64,000 bases of DNA, from contig CANSDP010000010.1 of the NCBI GenBank assembly GCA_947645675.1, positions 1 through 64,000 on the forward strand, given 5' to 3'. Shown in pieces: positions 1 through 7,492 of the stretch. Positions within the stretch are counted from its first letter, which is position 1, and every line of letters begins with the position of its first letter. This stretch comes from an uncultured Bacillota bacterium (GTDB lineage: Bacteria; Bacillota; Clostridia; Oscillospirales; Oscillospiraceae). The notes under the pieces were generated by a model. That model was not told where the DNA came from. It was given only the letters and a program-made list of their open reading frames with translations, and searched no databases. Made by a program: the position numbers and the translations under genes.

Positions 1-49
1 CTTACTTTCGCCCTCATTGCCATCCTCATCAGAAGATATTAAACAGGCT

Positions 50-211
50 CTTAGAGGGAGGTGGCACGGCGAAGCCGTGACGGAGGGAGTCCTCCGGAGG
101 TCTGTGAGAACCTTGAGGACTCCCTCAGTCAGCCTGCGGCTGACAGCTCCCTCAGAGAGGGAGCCTTTGGATACTGTTAATGGTACATTGTTCACTCGTT
201 CAATTACCCCG
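50..211. repeat. Intergenic palindromic repeat, family A (long copy)
   Basis: Two imperfect palindromic arms. The left arm carries GAGGGAGGTGGCACGGC and its GTGACGGAGGGAG partner; the right arm carries CTCCCTCAGTCAGCC and GGCTGACAGCTCCCTC, ending GGGAGCCTTTGG. A 40-base tail containing TGTTCACT and GTTCAATTACCCCGG is shared with the copy at 22568. The whole is close to the reverse complement of the copy at 49349-49507. Open frames across it (for example 17-253) are composed of repeat and are not genes. Confidence 0.85.
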
Positions 212-230
212 GGCAGAGCCCTTGTCCTAC

Positions 231-259
231 TGGAAATCCCATCCTGTTTGTGATATAAT
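231..259 (+). promoter_or_regulatory. Promoter of the HD-domain gene
   Basis: TGGAAA, 17-base spacer, TATAAT (254-259), with TG one base upstream of the -10 (extended -10). It lies 30 bases before the start codon at 290. Confidence 0.6.
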
Positions 260-289
260 GGGAGCACTGAATCAGGAAGGAGACTGCAT

Positions 290-874
290 ATGTCCTGCAA
301 AGAGGAATTTATCGAAATTTTCAAGACCCACATCACCCGGGAGGGGGCGGACAAGCTGCTCAACTATCTGGAAAACCAGAGCGACTTTTTCACCGCTCCT
401 GCCTCCGCCCGTTACCACGGGGCCTACGAGGGCGGGCTGTGTGAGCACAGCCTGAACGTATACCACTGCTTGGTGGACTACCTCCAGCGGGAGCGGGTTC
501 AGGAGCTGTACGGCCTGGAGTACAGCGGCGAGTCCATCGCCATCGTCGCCCTGTGCCACGACCTGTGCAAGGTGGGCTGCTACAAAAAGGGCTTCCGCAA
601 CGTGAAGGACGACGCCACCGGCAAGTGGGAGAAGGTTCCTACCTACACCTTCGACGACCCCCTGCCCTACGGCCACGGAGAGAAGAGCGTCTACATCACC
701 AATGGCTTCATCCGCCTCACCCGTGAGGAGGCTATGGCGATCCGCTGGCACATGGGCTTCTCCGGCACCGAGGACAACCGCATGGTGGGTCAGGCCCTGC
801 AAAAATACCCCCTGGCCTTCGCCCTGGCCACCGCCGACATGGAGGCCTCCTACTTCCTGGAGGGCGAGGACTGA
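290..874 (+). CDS. HD-domain phosphohydrolase-like protein
   Basis: 194 aa. The HD-superfamily metal site is visible: His43 (RYHGAYEGGL), His53 (CEHSLNVY) and the HD pair His90-Asp91 in ALCHDLCKVG, followed by a later His in the RWHMGF segment. The order H...HD...H is that of HD-type phosphohydrolases and nuclease-like hydrolases; the substrate cannot be read from sequence. No signal peptide or membrane segment, so cytoplasmic. The start is set by AGGAAGGAG seven bases upstream. It stands alone, between repeat A and its own terminator, and shares no operon with the next locus. Confidence 0.8.
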   Translation: MSCKEEFIEIFKTHITREGADKLLNYLENQSDFFTAPASARYHGAYEGGLCEHSLNVYHCLVDYLQRERVQELYGLEYSGESIAIVALCHDLCKVGCYKKGFRNVKDDATGKWEKVPTYTFDDPLPYGHGEKSVYITNGFIRLTREEAMAIRWHMGFSGTEDNRMVGQALQKYPLAFALATADMEASYFLEGED

Positions 875-883
875 ATCGGAAAA

Positions 884-920
884 CAGCAGCCGTCCGGTCC
901 GGACGGCTGTCTGCTTTTAT
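884..920 (+). terminator. Terminator of the HD-domain gene
   Basis: Stem CAGCCGTCCGG / CCGGACGGCTG followed by TCTGCTTTTAT, starting 10 bases after the stop codon. It ends directly against the -35 box of the next promoter. Confidence 0.85.
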
Positions 921-949
921 TTGACATTTTTCGGCCCTCATGCTATGAT
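921..949 (+). promoter_or_regulatory. Strong promoter of the small toxin-like mRNA
   Basis: Perfect TTGACA (921-926), 17-base spacer, TATGAT (944-949), with TGC before the -10 giving an extended -10. Predicted start near 956, about 63 bases before the small frame at 1019. Confidence 0.8.
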
Positions 950-982
950 TCACCTATGGGAACGCCAGCTTGAAAAGGCGGG

Positions 983-1144
983 GCGGTTTGGCTACACCTC
1001 TCAAAGGGGGTGAAGCTTGTGCCGATTACGATTACGTTTCACGTTTACGGTCTAACTGTAACGATACGTATCAAAAGGTGAAACCGCCACCCTGGCCGGT
1101 GACGGTTTCATGATCTAACTAATAACCTAACCGGGCCAAACCGC
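983..1144. repeat. Long-range inverted repeat bracketing the small frame
   Basis: GCGGTTTGGC at 983-992 is the exact reverse complement of GCCAAACCGC at 1135-1144. In the sense transcript the 5' leader and 3' tail could pair, bringing the ribosome-binding region near a closed stem, as in long-range 5'-3' pairing of known type I toxin mRNAs. Confidence 0.7.
1019..1081 (+). CDS. 20-residue basic peptide, candidate type I toxin
   Basis: A GTG-start frame of 20 codons plus TGA encodes MPITITFHVYGLTVTIRIKR: alternating Ile/Thr/Val/Phe with a basic IRIKR end. The ribosome site AAAGGGGGTGA six to seven bases upstream is one of the best in the window, which argues that so short a frame is really translated. 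It has its own promoter (921-949), its own terminator (1172-1212) and an opposing promoter (1167-1195) that would make an antisense RNA over its 3' end. I do not recognise a named family with certainty; similar short Thr/Ile-rich peptides may exist unannotated in clostridia. Toxin function is inferred from architecture only. Confidence 0.6.
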   Translation: MPITITFHVYGLTVTIRIKR

Positions 1145-1160
1145 TCTATGGCCTTCCCGT
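1072..1160 (-). ncRNA. Predicted antisense RNA (antitoxin-like)
   Basis: Transcription from the minus promoter at 1167-1195 would start near 1160 and run against the small mRNA. About 70 bases on it makes a hairpin, GAAACCG-T-CACC / GGTG-G-CGGTTTC (1080-1109), then TTTT (1074-1077), a likely terminator. On the minus strand the one odd pair is a G-U wobble; on the plus strand it is a C-A mismatch, so the fold favours the antisense RNA. Expected size about 90 nt, covering the stop codon and 3' region of the small frame. Confidence 0.55.
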
Positions 1161-1166
1161 ATCCTT

Positions 1167-1195
1167 AGCATAGCACCGCCTTGGCATTTTGTCAA
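1167..1195 (-). promoter_or_regulatory. Antisense promoter
   Basis: Read on the minus strand: perfect TTGACA (1195-1190), 17-base spacer, TATGCT (1172-1167), with TGC before the -10. It mirrors the sense promoter (TTGACA-17-TATGAT, also with TGC), pointing back at the small frame. Confidence 0.7.
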
Positions 1196-1212
1196 GGCGG
1201 TGCTTCTTTATT
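1172..1212 (+). terminator. Terminator shared by the small mRNA and the importer operon
   Basis: Stem GCACCGCCTTG / CAAGGCGGTGC, then TTCTTTATTTC on the plus strand. It ends the sense transcript at about 255 nt and overlaps the 3' end of the minus-strand permease gene. The same DNA contains the antisense promoter. Confidence 0.85.
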
Positions 1213-2050
1213 TCTTCCGCAGCAAAAACGTCAAAGCGAACCAGACGGACAGGTAGAGGGTTATGGCCGCGCCGGCGGAGCCGCCCACGTAGTAGGAGGT
1301 CATCAGGCCGGCCACGCCGGCCAGGACGGCCCCCAGGAGGGAAAACAGGTGGTACTGCCCCATATTCCGGGCCGCGTTCCGGGCGGCGGCTCCGGGGAGG
1401 ACCAGCAGGGAGTTTATCACCAGCAGCCCCACCCAGGTCATGGACAGGGTAACCACCACGGCGATTGCCATGGAGAACACCGTCTCCTGCCAGAACACCT
1501 GGATTCCCCGGCTGTCGGCCAGGGCTGGGTGGACAGCGGAGAGCATGAGCTGGTTGAAGGACACCGCCCACAGCAGAACCACCAGCAGCAGAATCAGGGC
1601 CAGCACGCCGATTTTGGAGGGCTCCACCGACAGAATATCCCCGATGAGCAGATTGTTGAACCGGGTAAAGGAGCGCCCCCCCAGGGTGGACAGGAATATG
1701 CCCAGGGCCACGGCGGTGGAAGAGAACACGCCGATCACCGTGTCGCTGGCCAGGGCGGAACGGCGCTTCACCAGGTTAAACAGCAGGGCGAACAAAATAG
1801 CGAAAACCACCGCCGCCCAGGTAGGCTCATGGAAGCCGCACAGCGCCCCGATAGCCATACCGGTAAAGGCGGAGTGCCCCAGGGCGTCAGAGAAAAAGGA
1901 CATACGGCTGTGGACCACCATGGTGGACAAGATCCCAAACAGAGGGGTAATCACTAAGACCGCCAGCAGGGCGTTTTTCATAAAGTACATGGACCCGGGC
2001 TGCGCCCACTCAAAGGGCAGCAGGTCCACCAGGGCATACCAGAGCTCCAT
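1208..2050 (-). CDS. znuB: Metal ABC transporter permease (ZnuB/MntB family)
   Basis: About 280 aa, almost wholly hydrophobic, seven to eight membrane spans, with the ABC-3 family segment TLSMTWVGLLVINSLLVLPGA. It forms the channel of a zinc or manganese importer. It follows the ATPase gene with stop and start sharing a base (TGATG), so the two are translationally coupled; a GTG three bases earlier (2053) is possible, but AAGGGGGG is better spaced from the ATG at 2050. Zinc is favoured over manganese because of the His-rich loop in the partner binding protein. Confidence 0.9.
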   Translation of the reverse strand: MELWYALVDLLPFEWAQPGSMYFMKNALLAVLVITPLFGILSTMVVHSRMSFFSDALGHSAFTGMAIGALCGFHEPTWAAVVFAILFALLFNLVKRRSALASDTVIGVFSSTAVALGIFLSTLGGRSFTRFNNLLIGDILSVEPSKIGVLALILLLVVLLWAVSFNQLMLSAVHPALADSRGIQVFWQETVFSMAIAVVVTLSMTWVGLLVINSLLVLPGAAARNAARNMGQYHLFSLLGAVLAGVAGLMTSYYVGGSAGAAITLYLSVWFALTFLLRKK

Positions 2051-2847
2051 CACGCGCCCCCCTTTCCCATCCGCAGGTGGAAGGTCTCATAAAACTCCTG
2101 GGAGGACAGGACCGCCTCCGGCGGGCCGGATTTCAGCACCCGGCGATTCAGCAAAACCACCTTGTCGGCGAACTGTCCCAGGGTAGCGAAGTCGTGGGTG
2201 GACAGGAAGATGGACAGGTCGTACTGGGTGCGCAGCTCGTCCAGCATTTCCAGGAGCTGGTGCTCCCCCTCGATGTCCACCCCGGACAGGGGCTCGTCCA
2301 GAATGAGGATGTGGGGCACCGGCTCCAGGGCCAGGGCCAGCAGCACCCGCTGGAGCTGTCCCCCGGACAGCCCTCCCATGGGCCGGTCCAGGAGGTCCTC
2401 CCCGTGGACCCTGGCCAGACAGACGGCGGCACGGTCCCGGTATTTGGCCGGGATGGGCAGCCACACCGGCCACCGGGCGGTGGCGGCGGTGAAGAAGTCC
2501 AGGACAGACACCGGGTCCCCCCGGTCGAAGCTGGGAGCCTGGGGGACATAGCCCACCAGGGGTCGGGTACCGCCAGCGGAAAATCCTCCCAGACGAATCG
2601 CCGGACCTCCGGGGGGGGAGAAGGTGATGCTGCCCTTGTAGCTCATCTGCCCCAGAATACTGCGGAACAGGGTGGACTTGCCCGCCCCGTTGGGGCCGAT
2701 GAGGGCCACGATCTCTCCGCAGTGGAGGTGGAAGGACACGTCCTCCAGAATGGAGTCCCCCTCCAGCCGGACGGACAGCCCCTCCAGCTTCAGGCAGCAG
2801 GAGTCGGCGCACCCGGCGGCCAGCCTGCCGTGTTTGATCTTTCTCAC
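2050..2847 (-). CDS. znuC: Metal ABC transporter ATP-binding protein
   Basis: 265 aa from a GTG start. Walker A GPNGAGKST (about residues 51-59), signature LSGGQLQR, Walker B ILILDEPLSGVD, then the switch His in LSTHDF. It powers the ZnuA/ZnuB importer. An open frame continues upstream to 2955, but GTG at 2847 is chosen because GGGAGG lies seven bases upstream and the codon overlaps the stop of the binding-protein gene as GTGA. A short Cys-containing N-terminal stretch (GCADSCC) precedes the usual first strand. Confidence 0.9.
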   Translation of the reverse strand: MRKIKHGRLAAGCADSCCLKLEGLSVRLEGDSILEDVSFHLHCGEIVALIGPNGAGKSTLFRSILGQMSYKGSITFSPPGGPAIRLGGFSAGGTRPLVGYVPQAPSFDRGDPVSVLDFFTAATARWPVWLPIPAKYRDRAAVCLARVHGEDLLDRPMGGLSGGQLQRVLLALALEPVPHILILDEPLSGVDIEGEHQLLEMLDELRTQYDLSIFLSTHDFATLGQFADKVVLLNRRVLKSGPPEAVLSSQEFYETFHLRMGKGGA

Positions 2848-3794
2848 TGAAACGCCTCCCATATGGTCCGCAGATTTTCTTCCACGGCCCTCACATAGCC
2901 CTCCACGCCCGCTTCCTCGCCGTCCATAATCATGTTCAGGGCACGCACTTGGCACCCTGTCTCCCGAGAAATGGAGTTGGCGGTGGCGGCGGAGCCGTTC
3001 ACTTCCGTAAAAATAGCCGGTATATCGTATCTATTTACTAAGCCTGTGATCTCCACAATTTCGTGGGCGCTGGCCTCGCTGCCCGCCTCCTCCTCGATGG
3101 CGGCCAGCAGTTCAAAGCCGTAGACCTCCGCAAAGTACTGAAAGCCGTCGTGGAAGGTGATCAGCCTGTGGGGGCTGACCCAGCTCATCACGGCCCCATC
3201 CGGGTAGAGGTACAGATTCCCCGCCGCAAGGGGGAGCAGAGCCTCGATTTCCGGCCTGGCCCGCTCCAGATTGGCCCGGTAGGCCCCGGCGCAGCCGCTG
3301 TCCCAAAGGCTCAGCCCCTCCGCCAGGTTTTCCAGCATAACGGCGGCCCGACTCGGGTCCATCCAGTAGTGGGGGTCCCAGTGGCCGTGGTCGTGGCCAT
3401 GCTCATCCTCCTCGTCCTCGTCGTGGCGGTGGGACAGGCTCTCCAGCAGCACCACCCCCTGGGAACAGTCGATGACCTTGGCATCAGAAGCCGCTAGAGC
3501 ATCCTCCAGAAACTCCTCCAGCCCCGCCCCGTTGACGGCGATGATGTCGGCCCGCTCAATCTTCTTCATGTCCGCCATGGACAGGGTGTAGTCGTGGAGG
3601 CAGCTGGTGGAGCCGGTATCCAGCCGTTCCACCGCCACCCCCTCCACCCCCTCCGTCAGGGAGGAGGCAAAGAGGTAGATGGGAAAGGTGGTGCAGACCA
3701 CGGTAAGGCGGGGCTCCTCCGCCGTCCCCGCTCCGCAGCTGGGGAGTGAGAGCAGAAGGGCCGCCAAAAGGGCGAGGGGGATGGATCTTTTCAT
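2844..3794 (-). CDS. znuA: Zinc-binding lipoprotein of the ABC importer
   Basis: 316 aa, periplasmic-binding-like class A-I metal receptor. Signal peptide with lipobox LPSC, lipidated at Cys20. Metal ligands expected from the family are visible: His67 (LHDY), His142 (DPHYWMDP) and the His in TFHDGF. A mobile loop at about 122-142 alternates His with Asp/Glu, a hallmark of ZnuA/AdcA zinc receptors. First transporter gene after the XRE regulator; the order receptor, ATPase, permease and overlapping codons indicate one transcript. Confidence 0.92.
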   Translation of the reverse strand: MKRSIPLALLAALLLSLPSCGAGTAEEPRLTVVCTTFPIYLFASSLTEGVEGVAVERLDTGSTSCLHDYTLSMADMKKIERADIIAVNGAGLEEFLEDALAASDAKVIDCSQGVVLLESLSHRHDEDEEDEHGHDHGHWDPHYWMDPSRAAVMLENLAEGLSLWDSGCAGAYRANLERARPEIEALLPLAAGNLYLYPDGAVMSWVSPHRLITFHDGFQYFAEVYGFELLAAIEEEAGSEASAHEIVEITGLVNRYDIPAIFTEVNGSAATANSISRETGCQVRALNMIMDGEEAGVEGYVRAVEENLRTIWEAFQ

Positions 3795-3803
3795 AAAAAT
3801 CTC

Positions 3804-4607
3804 CTAATCGGACAAATTGCGCTGTTTTCGCTCCTGAAGCACACCAACCGCCAACAGGATAACAGCCGCCGCCAGCAGAGCGGCGAAGGTAATATAATTC
3901 AGACGCCAGGGCTGTCTGATGTCAGGAATCAGGCGTTCACACAGGGCGTTGAACACTGGGGAAGCCACAGCGGTAATGAGCGCAAATACCCCGGCCTTCA
4001 GCCACGGGCCCGCGGGCAGATACCGCAGGCAGCTGAAGTATGCCCACAAAAAGGCCACGCCCACCGCCGCCAACGGGTAGGCCACCCCAATCAGCCAGCT
4101 TCCGCCGGTAAACCGGTGGATGACCGCCAGCAGAGGGAACACCCAAATCGAGGTAAACGCCATGCACAGCGGCAGGACATGCCCTCCGCAAAACCGCCAG
4201 ACGGCCCACCAGCCCCAGGGCAGGGCCACGGCGGCCAGCACGATCCAGGACCAGCCCAGCCTGCGGAACACGGACAGCTCCACGATGGGGCACACCACAG
4301 CGGCGATGAGGCATCCGGCCAGAAAGGCCTGACGGCACCCCGCCACCACCCCACGCCAGACGGCGGCCTGACGCGCCTGGACATGGGCCTGGTCGTCGTC
4401 GCAGGCGGTAAAGAACTCATGCTCTGAGATGCCCAGCTCCCGGCAGATCGCGGGGACCAGGGATACGTCGGGATAGGACAGGTCCCGTTCCCACTTGCTC
4501 ACGCCCGACTCGGTGACAAACAGCCGCCTGGCCAACTCCTTCTGGGTCAGCCCCGCCGCCTGACGCTTCCTTCTGATGTAAGCGCCGAAGGATTGCTTTT
4601 CTTCCAT
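3804..4607 (-). CDS. XRE-family regulator with membrane domain
   Basis: 267 aa. Residues about 8-65 form an HTH (GLTQKELARRLFVTESGVSKWERDLSYPD trimmed here to its core TESGVSKWE). Residues about 90-260 hold six or so hydrophobic spans ending ILLAVGVLQERK. The arrangement is that of membrane-tethered XRE regulators in Firmicutes. It is the promoter-proximal gene of the zinc importer operon (9-base gap to znuA), so it may sense metal or envelope state and control its own operon; that is inference. Start ATG 4607 is set by GGGAGG; the frame extends a few codons further from a TTG. Confidence 0.8.
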   Translation of the reverse strand: MEEKQSFGAYIRRKRQAAGLTQKELARRLFVTESGVSKWERDLSYPDVSLVPAICRELGISEHEFFTACDDDQAHVQARQAAVWRGVVAGCRQAFLAGCLIAAVVCPIVELSVFRRLGWSWIVLAAVALPWGWWAVWRFCGGHVLPLCMAFTSIWVFPLLAVIHRFTGGSWLIGVAYPLAAVGVAFLWAYFSCLRYLPAGPWLKAGVFALITAVASPVFNALCERLIPDIRQPWRLNYITFAALLAAAVILLAVGVLQERKQRNLSD

Positions 4608-4665
4608 ACGAATACCTCCCAAGTATTGGAATCAGCCGTCCCGAGGATGGGGACGGCCTGGGTCC

Positions 4666-4695
4666 AATGTAGCTCAAGAAGGTGGAGCTTGTCAA
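4666..4695 (-). promoter_or_regulatory. Promoter of the XRE-znuACB operon
   Basis: Minus strand TTGACA (4695-4690), 18-base spacer, TACATT (4671-4666). The 5' leader contains a GC hairpin GCCGTCCC / GGGACGGC at 4636-4656. Confidence 0.55.
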
Positions 4696-4710
4696 TAAAT
4701 CCCGCCGTTT

Positions 4711-4739
4711 TTCCAGCTCGACCAGCAGTCGAGCTGGAA
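4711..4739. terminator. Perfect inverted repeat between operons
   Basis: TTCCAGCTCGAC / GTCGAGCTGGAA with a five-base loop, then TTTTT on the plus strand. It lies just after the stop of the minus-strand GT4-CsaB gene; the U-run faces the plus direction, so as a terminator for that gene it is imperfect. Confidence 0.55.
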
Positions 4740-4746
4740 TTTTTGG

Positions 4747-6957
4747 CTATTTTCCCGCCCGCTCCAGCAGCTCCAGCAAAAGCCGCTCATTCTCGTCGGC
4801 GGCCCGGGCCAGCTGGGCGGACTTCTCCCGCAGGCGGGCCAGAACACCGTCATAGCCGGCCATGAGGGCGTCGGCCCGGCGGATGGCCTCGTCCGCGTCG
4901 AATGCCTCCACATCCCCGGCCGCGGGCAGGTCCAGCTCCTTCAAATAGCTGGACACCTTGGGGTCGTAGACCAGCCCAAGGGCGGGCACCGCCATTCGGG
5001 CGGCAAAGATCAGGGTGTGCAGCCGCATGGCCAGACACAGACGGGCCTGACCCAGAACGGCCATCATCTCCCGGGGGGTGCAGGAGGCGTCCAGCACATA
5101 GGCGGGCTCCTCCATCAGCTCGCGGACTCTGGCGGTGGTGGCCCGGTCCCGCTCCGGCTGCATCAGCAGGAACACCACCTCCAGGCCGTGGGCCCGGCGG
5201 AGGTGGTCGCACAGATGGGCCAGACGGGGGTAGAACTCCCCGGCGCTGGCCCAGTCCCGGACGGACACCGCCGCAAAGGGGGTGTTCGCGGACAGTCCGG
5301 CCAGCGACAGCAGCTCCGCCGCCCGCTCCGGGCCGGCGGGCTCCAGGTGGAACACCGGGTCGGCTGTGACCTGGACGGGGCGGGTAATGCCCATGTTTGT
5401 CAGCTCCCTGGCGGAGGCGTGGTCCCGCAGGGTGACCAGGGCGGCCCGCTCCACCACCCGCTTGACCCGGCGGCGGTTGGCCGGCTTGCGCACCGGACCG
5501 ATCCCGTTGGCATAGAGCATCACCGGCTTGCGCAGCCACTGGGCGCAGTGGATCACCGACAGGTAGTAGACCAGCGACCGGGTGGAGGTGGCGTCCTGGA
5601 GCAGGCTTCCCCCGCCGGACAGCAGGGCGTCGCACCGGCGCAGGGCCTGGAACACCTTCCACATCCGGAACCGGGGGACGGCCTCGATGCCGTACTGCTT
5701 CCGGGTCTGCTCCGGGTCGTTGGACAGCACGGTCACCGACACCTCGCCGCTGACCGCCCGGATATTCTGATAGATGGACTCCAGAATCGCGTCGTCCCCG
5801 GCGTTGCCGAAGCCGTAGTAGCCGCTCATGACAACGTGGTATTTCCGCTTGCGCGCCTGGTCATACATATCCAGGCAGTCGGCCGCCATCCGGCGCACCG
5901 AGTAGTGGTCGAAAATGACCTGACGGCCATAGGCCCCCAGCTCCGCCTTCCGCTCCGGCGGCAGGGCAAAGGCGGCGGCCACGTCAGCCAGCAGCACCTT
6001 GGGGTCGGACAGGGGCAGGCCCCGGCAGCAGAAGTTGCCCGCCTGGGCCTCGGCCAGCTTGTCCGGGGTAAACAGGCCGTGATAGCCCTCGTTGCCCGCC
6101 ACGATGACGGGCTTTCCGGCGGACATGGCCTCCAGCGCCGCCCGGGACACCCCCACAAAGACCTCCCCCGCCGCCACGATCTCGTTGATGTCGGTGCGGG
6201 GGCCGGTCATGGTGACGCAGGTCCGGCCCAGCTGGGCGTTGATCTCCCGGGCCCGGGCCCTCCACTTTTCAAAGACGTTGCCCCCCCCGGCGATGAGCAG
6301 CTGGATGCCGGGAACCGCCCGGTCCAGCTCCGGGGCCAGCTCGATGAGCTGGCCGGCCACCAGGGCCCGGTCCTCGTCCATCCGGCTGACATAGGAGAGG
6401 ATAGGCTTCGACCGGTCCAGGCCGAACTCCTGGAGCACCCGCTCCCCCGACACGCCGGGGGAAAACTTTTCCGTGTCGATGCCGTTTATGGTCACTGAAA
6501 TGTGCCCGGCGGGCAGGCCGTACTCCCGGATGAGGTAGGCCTTGATGTCGTCGGACACCGCCACTGTCCGTTCCCCCCAGTCGGTGAGGTAGCGCAGGGC
6601 GCCGCTGGTGTCAAAGACCCAGTGGGCGGTGGTGACGAAGGGAAGCTTCATCTTCCGGCACAGGGCGCCGCACAGAAAGGCGGGGATGCGGGCGTGGGCG
6701 TGGACCACGTCGGGCCGCTCCTCCCGGAGCACCCGGCTCAGAATCGCCCGGGCCTTTCTCATGTCCCGGACGCGCCGCCGGTGGAGGGGGGCCTGATAGT
6801 GCCGGATGCCGGCGGCGGTGATTTCGGGGACATAGACCCCGCCGTTGGAGACGATGGCCAGGTCGTGCCCCTCGTCCTTCAGCTCCTTGGCCAGCTCAAC
6901 GATATGGGTCTCGGCCCCGCCGATGTCCAGGCCCATTGTGACCATCAGTATCTTCAT
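4747..6957 (-). CDS. csaB: Fused GT4 glycosyltransferase and CsaB pyruvyl transferase
   Basis: 736 aa. Residues 1-370: GT-B fold family 4 glycosyltransferase (MGLDIGGAETHI at the N-terminus, donor-site region SRAALEAMSAGKPVIV). Residues about 375-690: polysaccharide pyruvyl transferase of CsaB type (GYYGFGNAGDDAILESI, SGGGSLLQDATS, YANGIGPV). The last 45 residues are a short predicted coiled coil. CsaB adds pyruvate ketal to a secondary cell-wall polymer, the ligand of SLH domains. The start (ATG 6957, GAGAGGAA upstream) is preferred to one 11 codons earlier. Last gene of the wall-polymer operon; SLH proteins at 12348 and 55402 are plausible clients. CsaB is usually a separate protein. Confidence 0.9.
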   Translation of the reverse strand: MKILMVTMGLDIGGAETHIVELAKELKDEGHDLAIVSNGGVYVPEITAAGIRHYQAPLHRRRVRDMRKARAILSRVLREERPDVVHAHARIPAFLCGALCRKMKLPFVTTAHWVFDTSGALRYLTDWGERTVAVSDDIKAYLIREYGLPAGHISVTINGIDTEKFSPGVSGERVLQEFGLDRSKPILSYVSRMDEDRALVAGQLIELAPELDRAVPGIQLLIAGGGNVFEKWRARAREINAQLGRTCVTMTGPRTDINEIVAAGEVFVGVSRAALEAMSAGKPVIVAGNEGYHGLFTPDKLAEAQAGNFCCRGLPLSDPKVLLADVAAAFALPPERKAELGAYGRQVIFDHYSVRRMAADCLDMYDQARKRKYHVVMSGYYGFGNAGDDAILESIYQNIRAVSGEVSVTVLSNDPEQTRKQYGIEAVPRFRMWKVFQALRRCDALLSGGGSLLQDATSTRSLVYYLSVIHCAQWLRKPVMLYANGIGPVRKPANRRRVKRVVERAALVTLRDHASARELTNMGITRPVQVTADPVFHLEPAGPERAAELLSLAGLSANTPFAAVSVRDWASAGEFYPRLAHLCDHLRRAHGLEVVFLLMQPERDRATTARVRELMEEPAYVLDASCTPREMMAVLGQARLCLAMRLHTLIFAARMAVPALGLVYDPKVSSYLKELDLPAAGDVEAFDADEAIRRADALMAGYDGVLARLREKSAQLARAADENERLLLELLERAGK

Positions 6958-6979
6958 GTGGTTCCTCTCTTCCCGGGAC

Positions 6980-7492
6980 TCAATAGACATCCATCACCGT
7001 GCCGATAAACTTGGTCAGCAGGGTGGAGTAATTCCGCTTGGAGTTGACGCCCACCCGGTACTCGTCATTGACGGTGTAGGTCCTGCCCTCCAGCGTGGCG
7101 GAGCTCTCGATGGTAATCAGCATATCCACCGTGCCCTCGATGGGGATTCGCTCCACAGTGCCGTCGGTCAGGCCGGTGAGAGCGGTGCCGGGGTTATTTT
7201 CCACCTCAATGGCGGTGATGACGCCCAGGACGTTCTTGCCGTCGAAGTGGTCGGCGTCCCAGATCTCGTCGCCCACGTGGAGGGAGTTGAAAATATAATT
7301 CTTCTGGGCCTCGGCCCGCACCTGGATGGTGATGGTCTGGGCGGGCTCGCCGGATACCGGCTTCTGGTCCGCGTTCAGCCGGACGTTTTTTACATAGAGC
7401 GCCAGAGCCATCACCAGGACCACGGCGATAACCAGCAGGTCAATCACGCTGATTTTGCCCCAGAGCCGCCCGTTTTCGTCGATGATCTTCAT
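6980..7492 (-). CDS. DUF4330 membrane-anchored protein (second copy)
   Basis: 170 aa. Starts MKIIDENGRLWGKISVIDLL, then one membrane span (about 17-37) and an extracytoplasmic beta-rich domain, the DUF4330 pattern. Function unknown. It overlaps its paralogue by four bases and sits between two glycosyltransferase genes, so a role in export or assembly of the wall polymer is likely by context. Confidence 0.8.
   Translation of the reverse strand: MKIIDENGRLWGKISVIDLLVIAVVLVMALALYVKNVRLNADQKPVSGEPAQTITIQVRAEAQKNYIFNSLHVGDEIWDADHFDGKNVLGVITAIEVENNPGTALTGLTDGTVERIPIEGTVDMLITIESSATLEGRTYTVNDEYRVGVNSKRNYSTLLTKFIGTVMDVY

Noticed and set aside
17-253. Small open frames in repeat A (also 49374-49562 and the N-terminal extension at 46348-46479)
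   Set aside because: They read through palindromic repeat sequence, share peptide-like strings only because the repeat is shared, and lack ribosome sites.
2848-2955. N-terminal extension of the zinc ABC ATPase
   Set aside because: It lies within the end of the receptor gene in another frame; the GTG at 2847 has a ribosome site and GTGA overlap.
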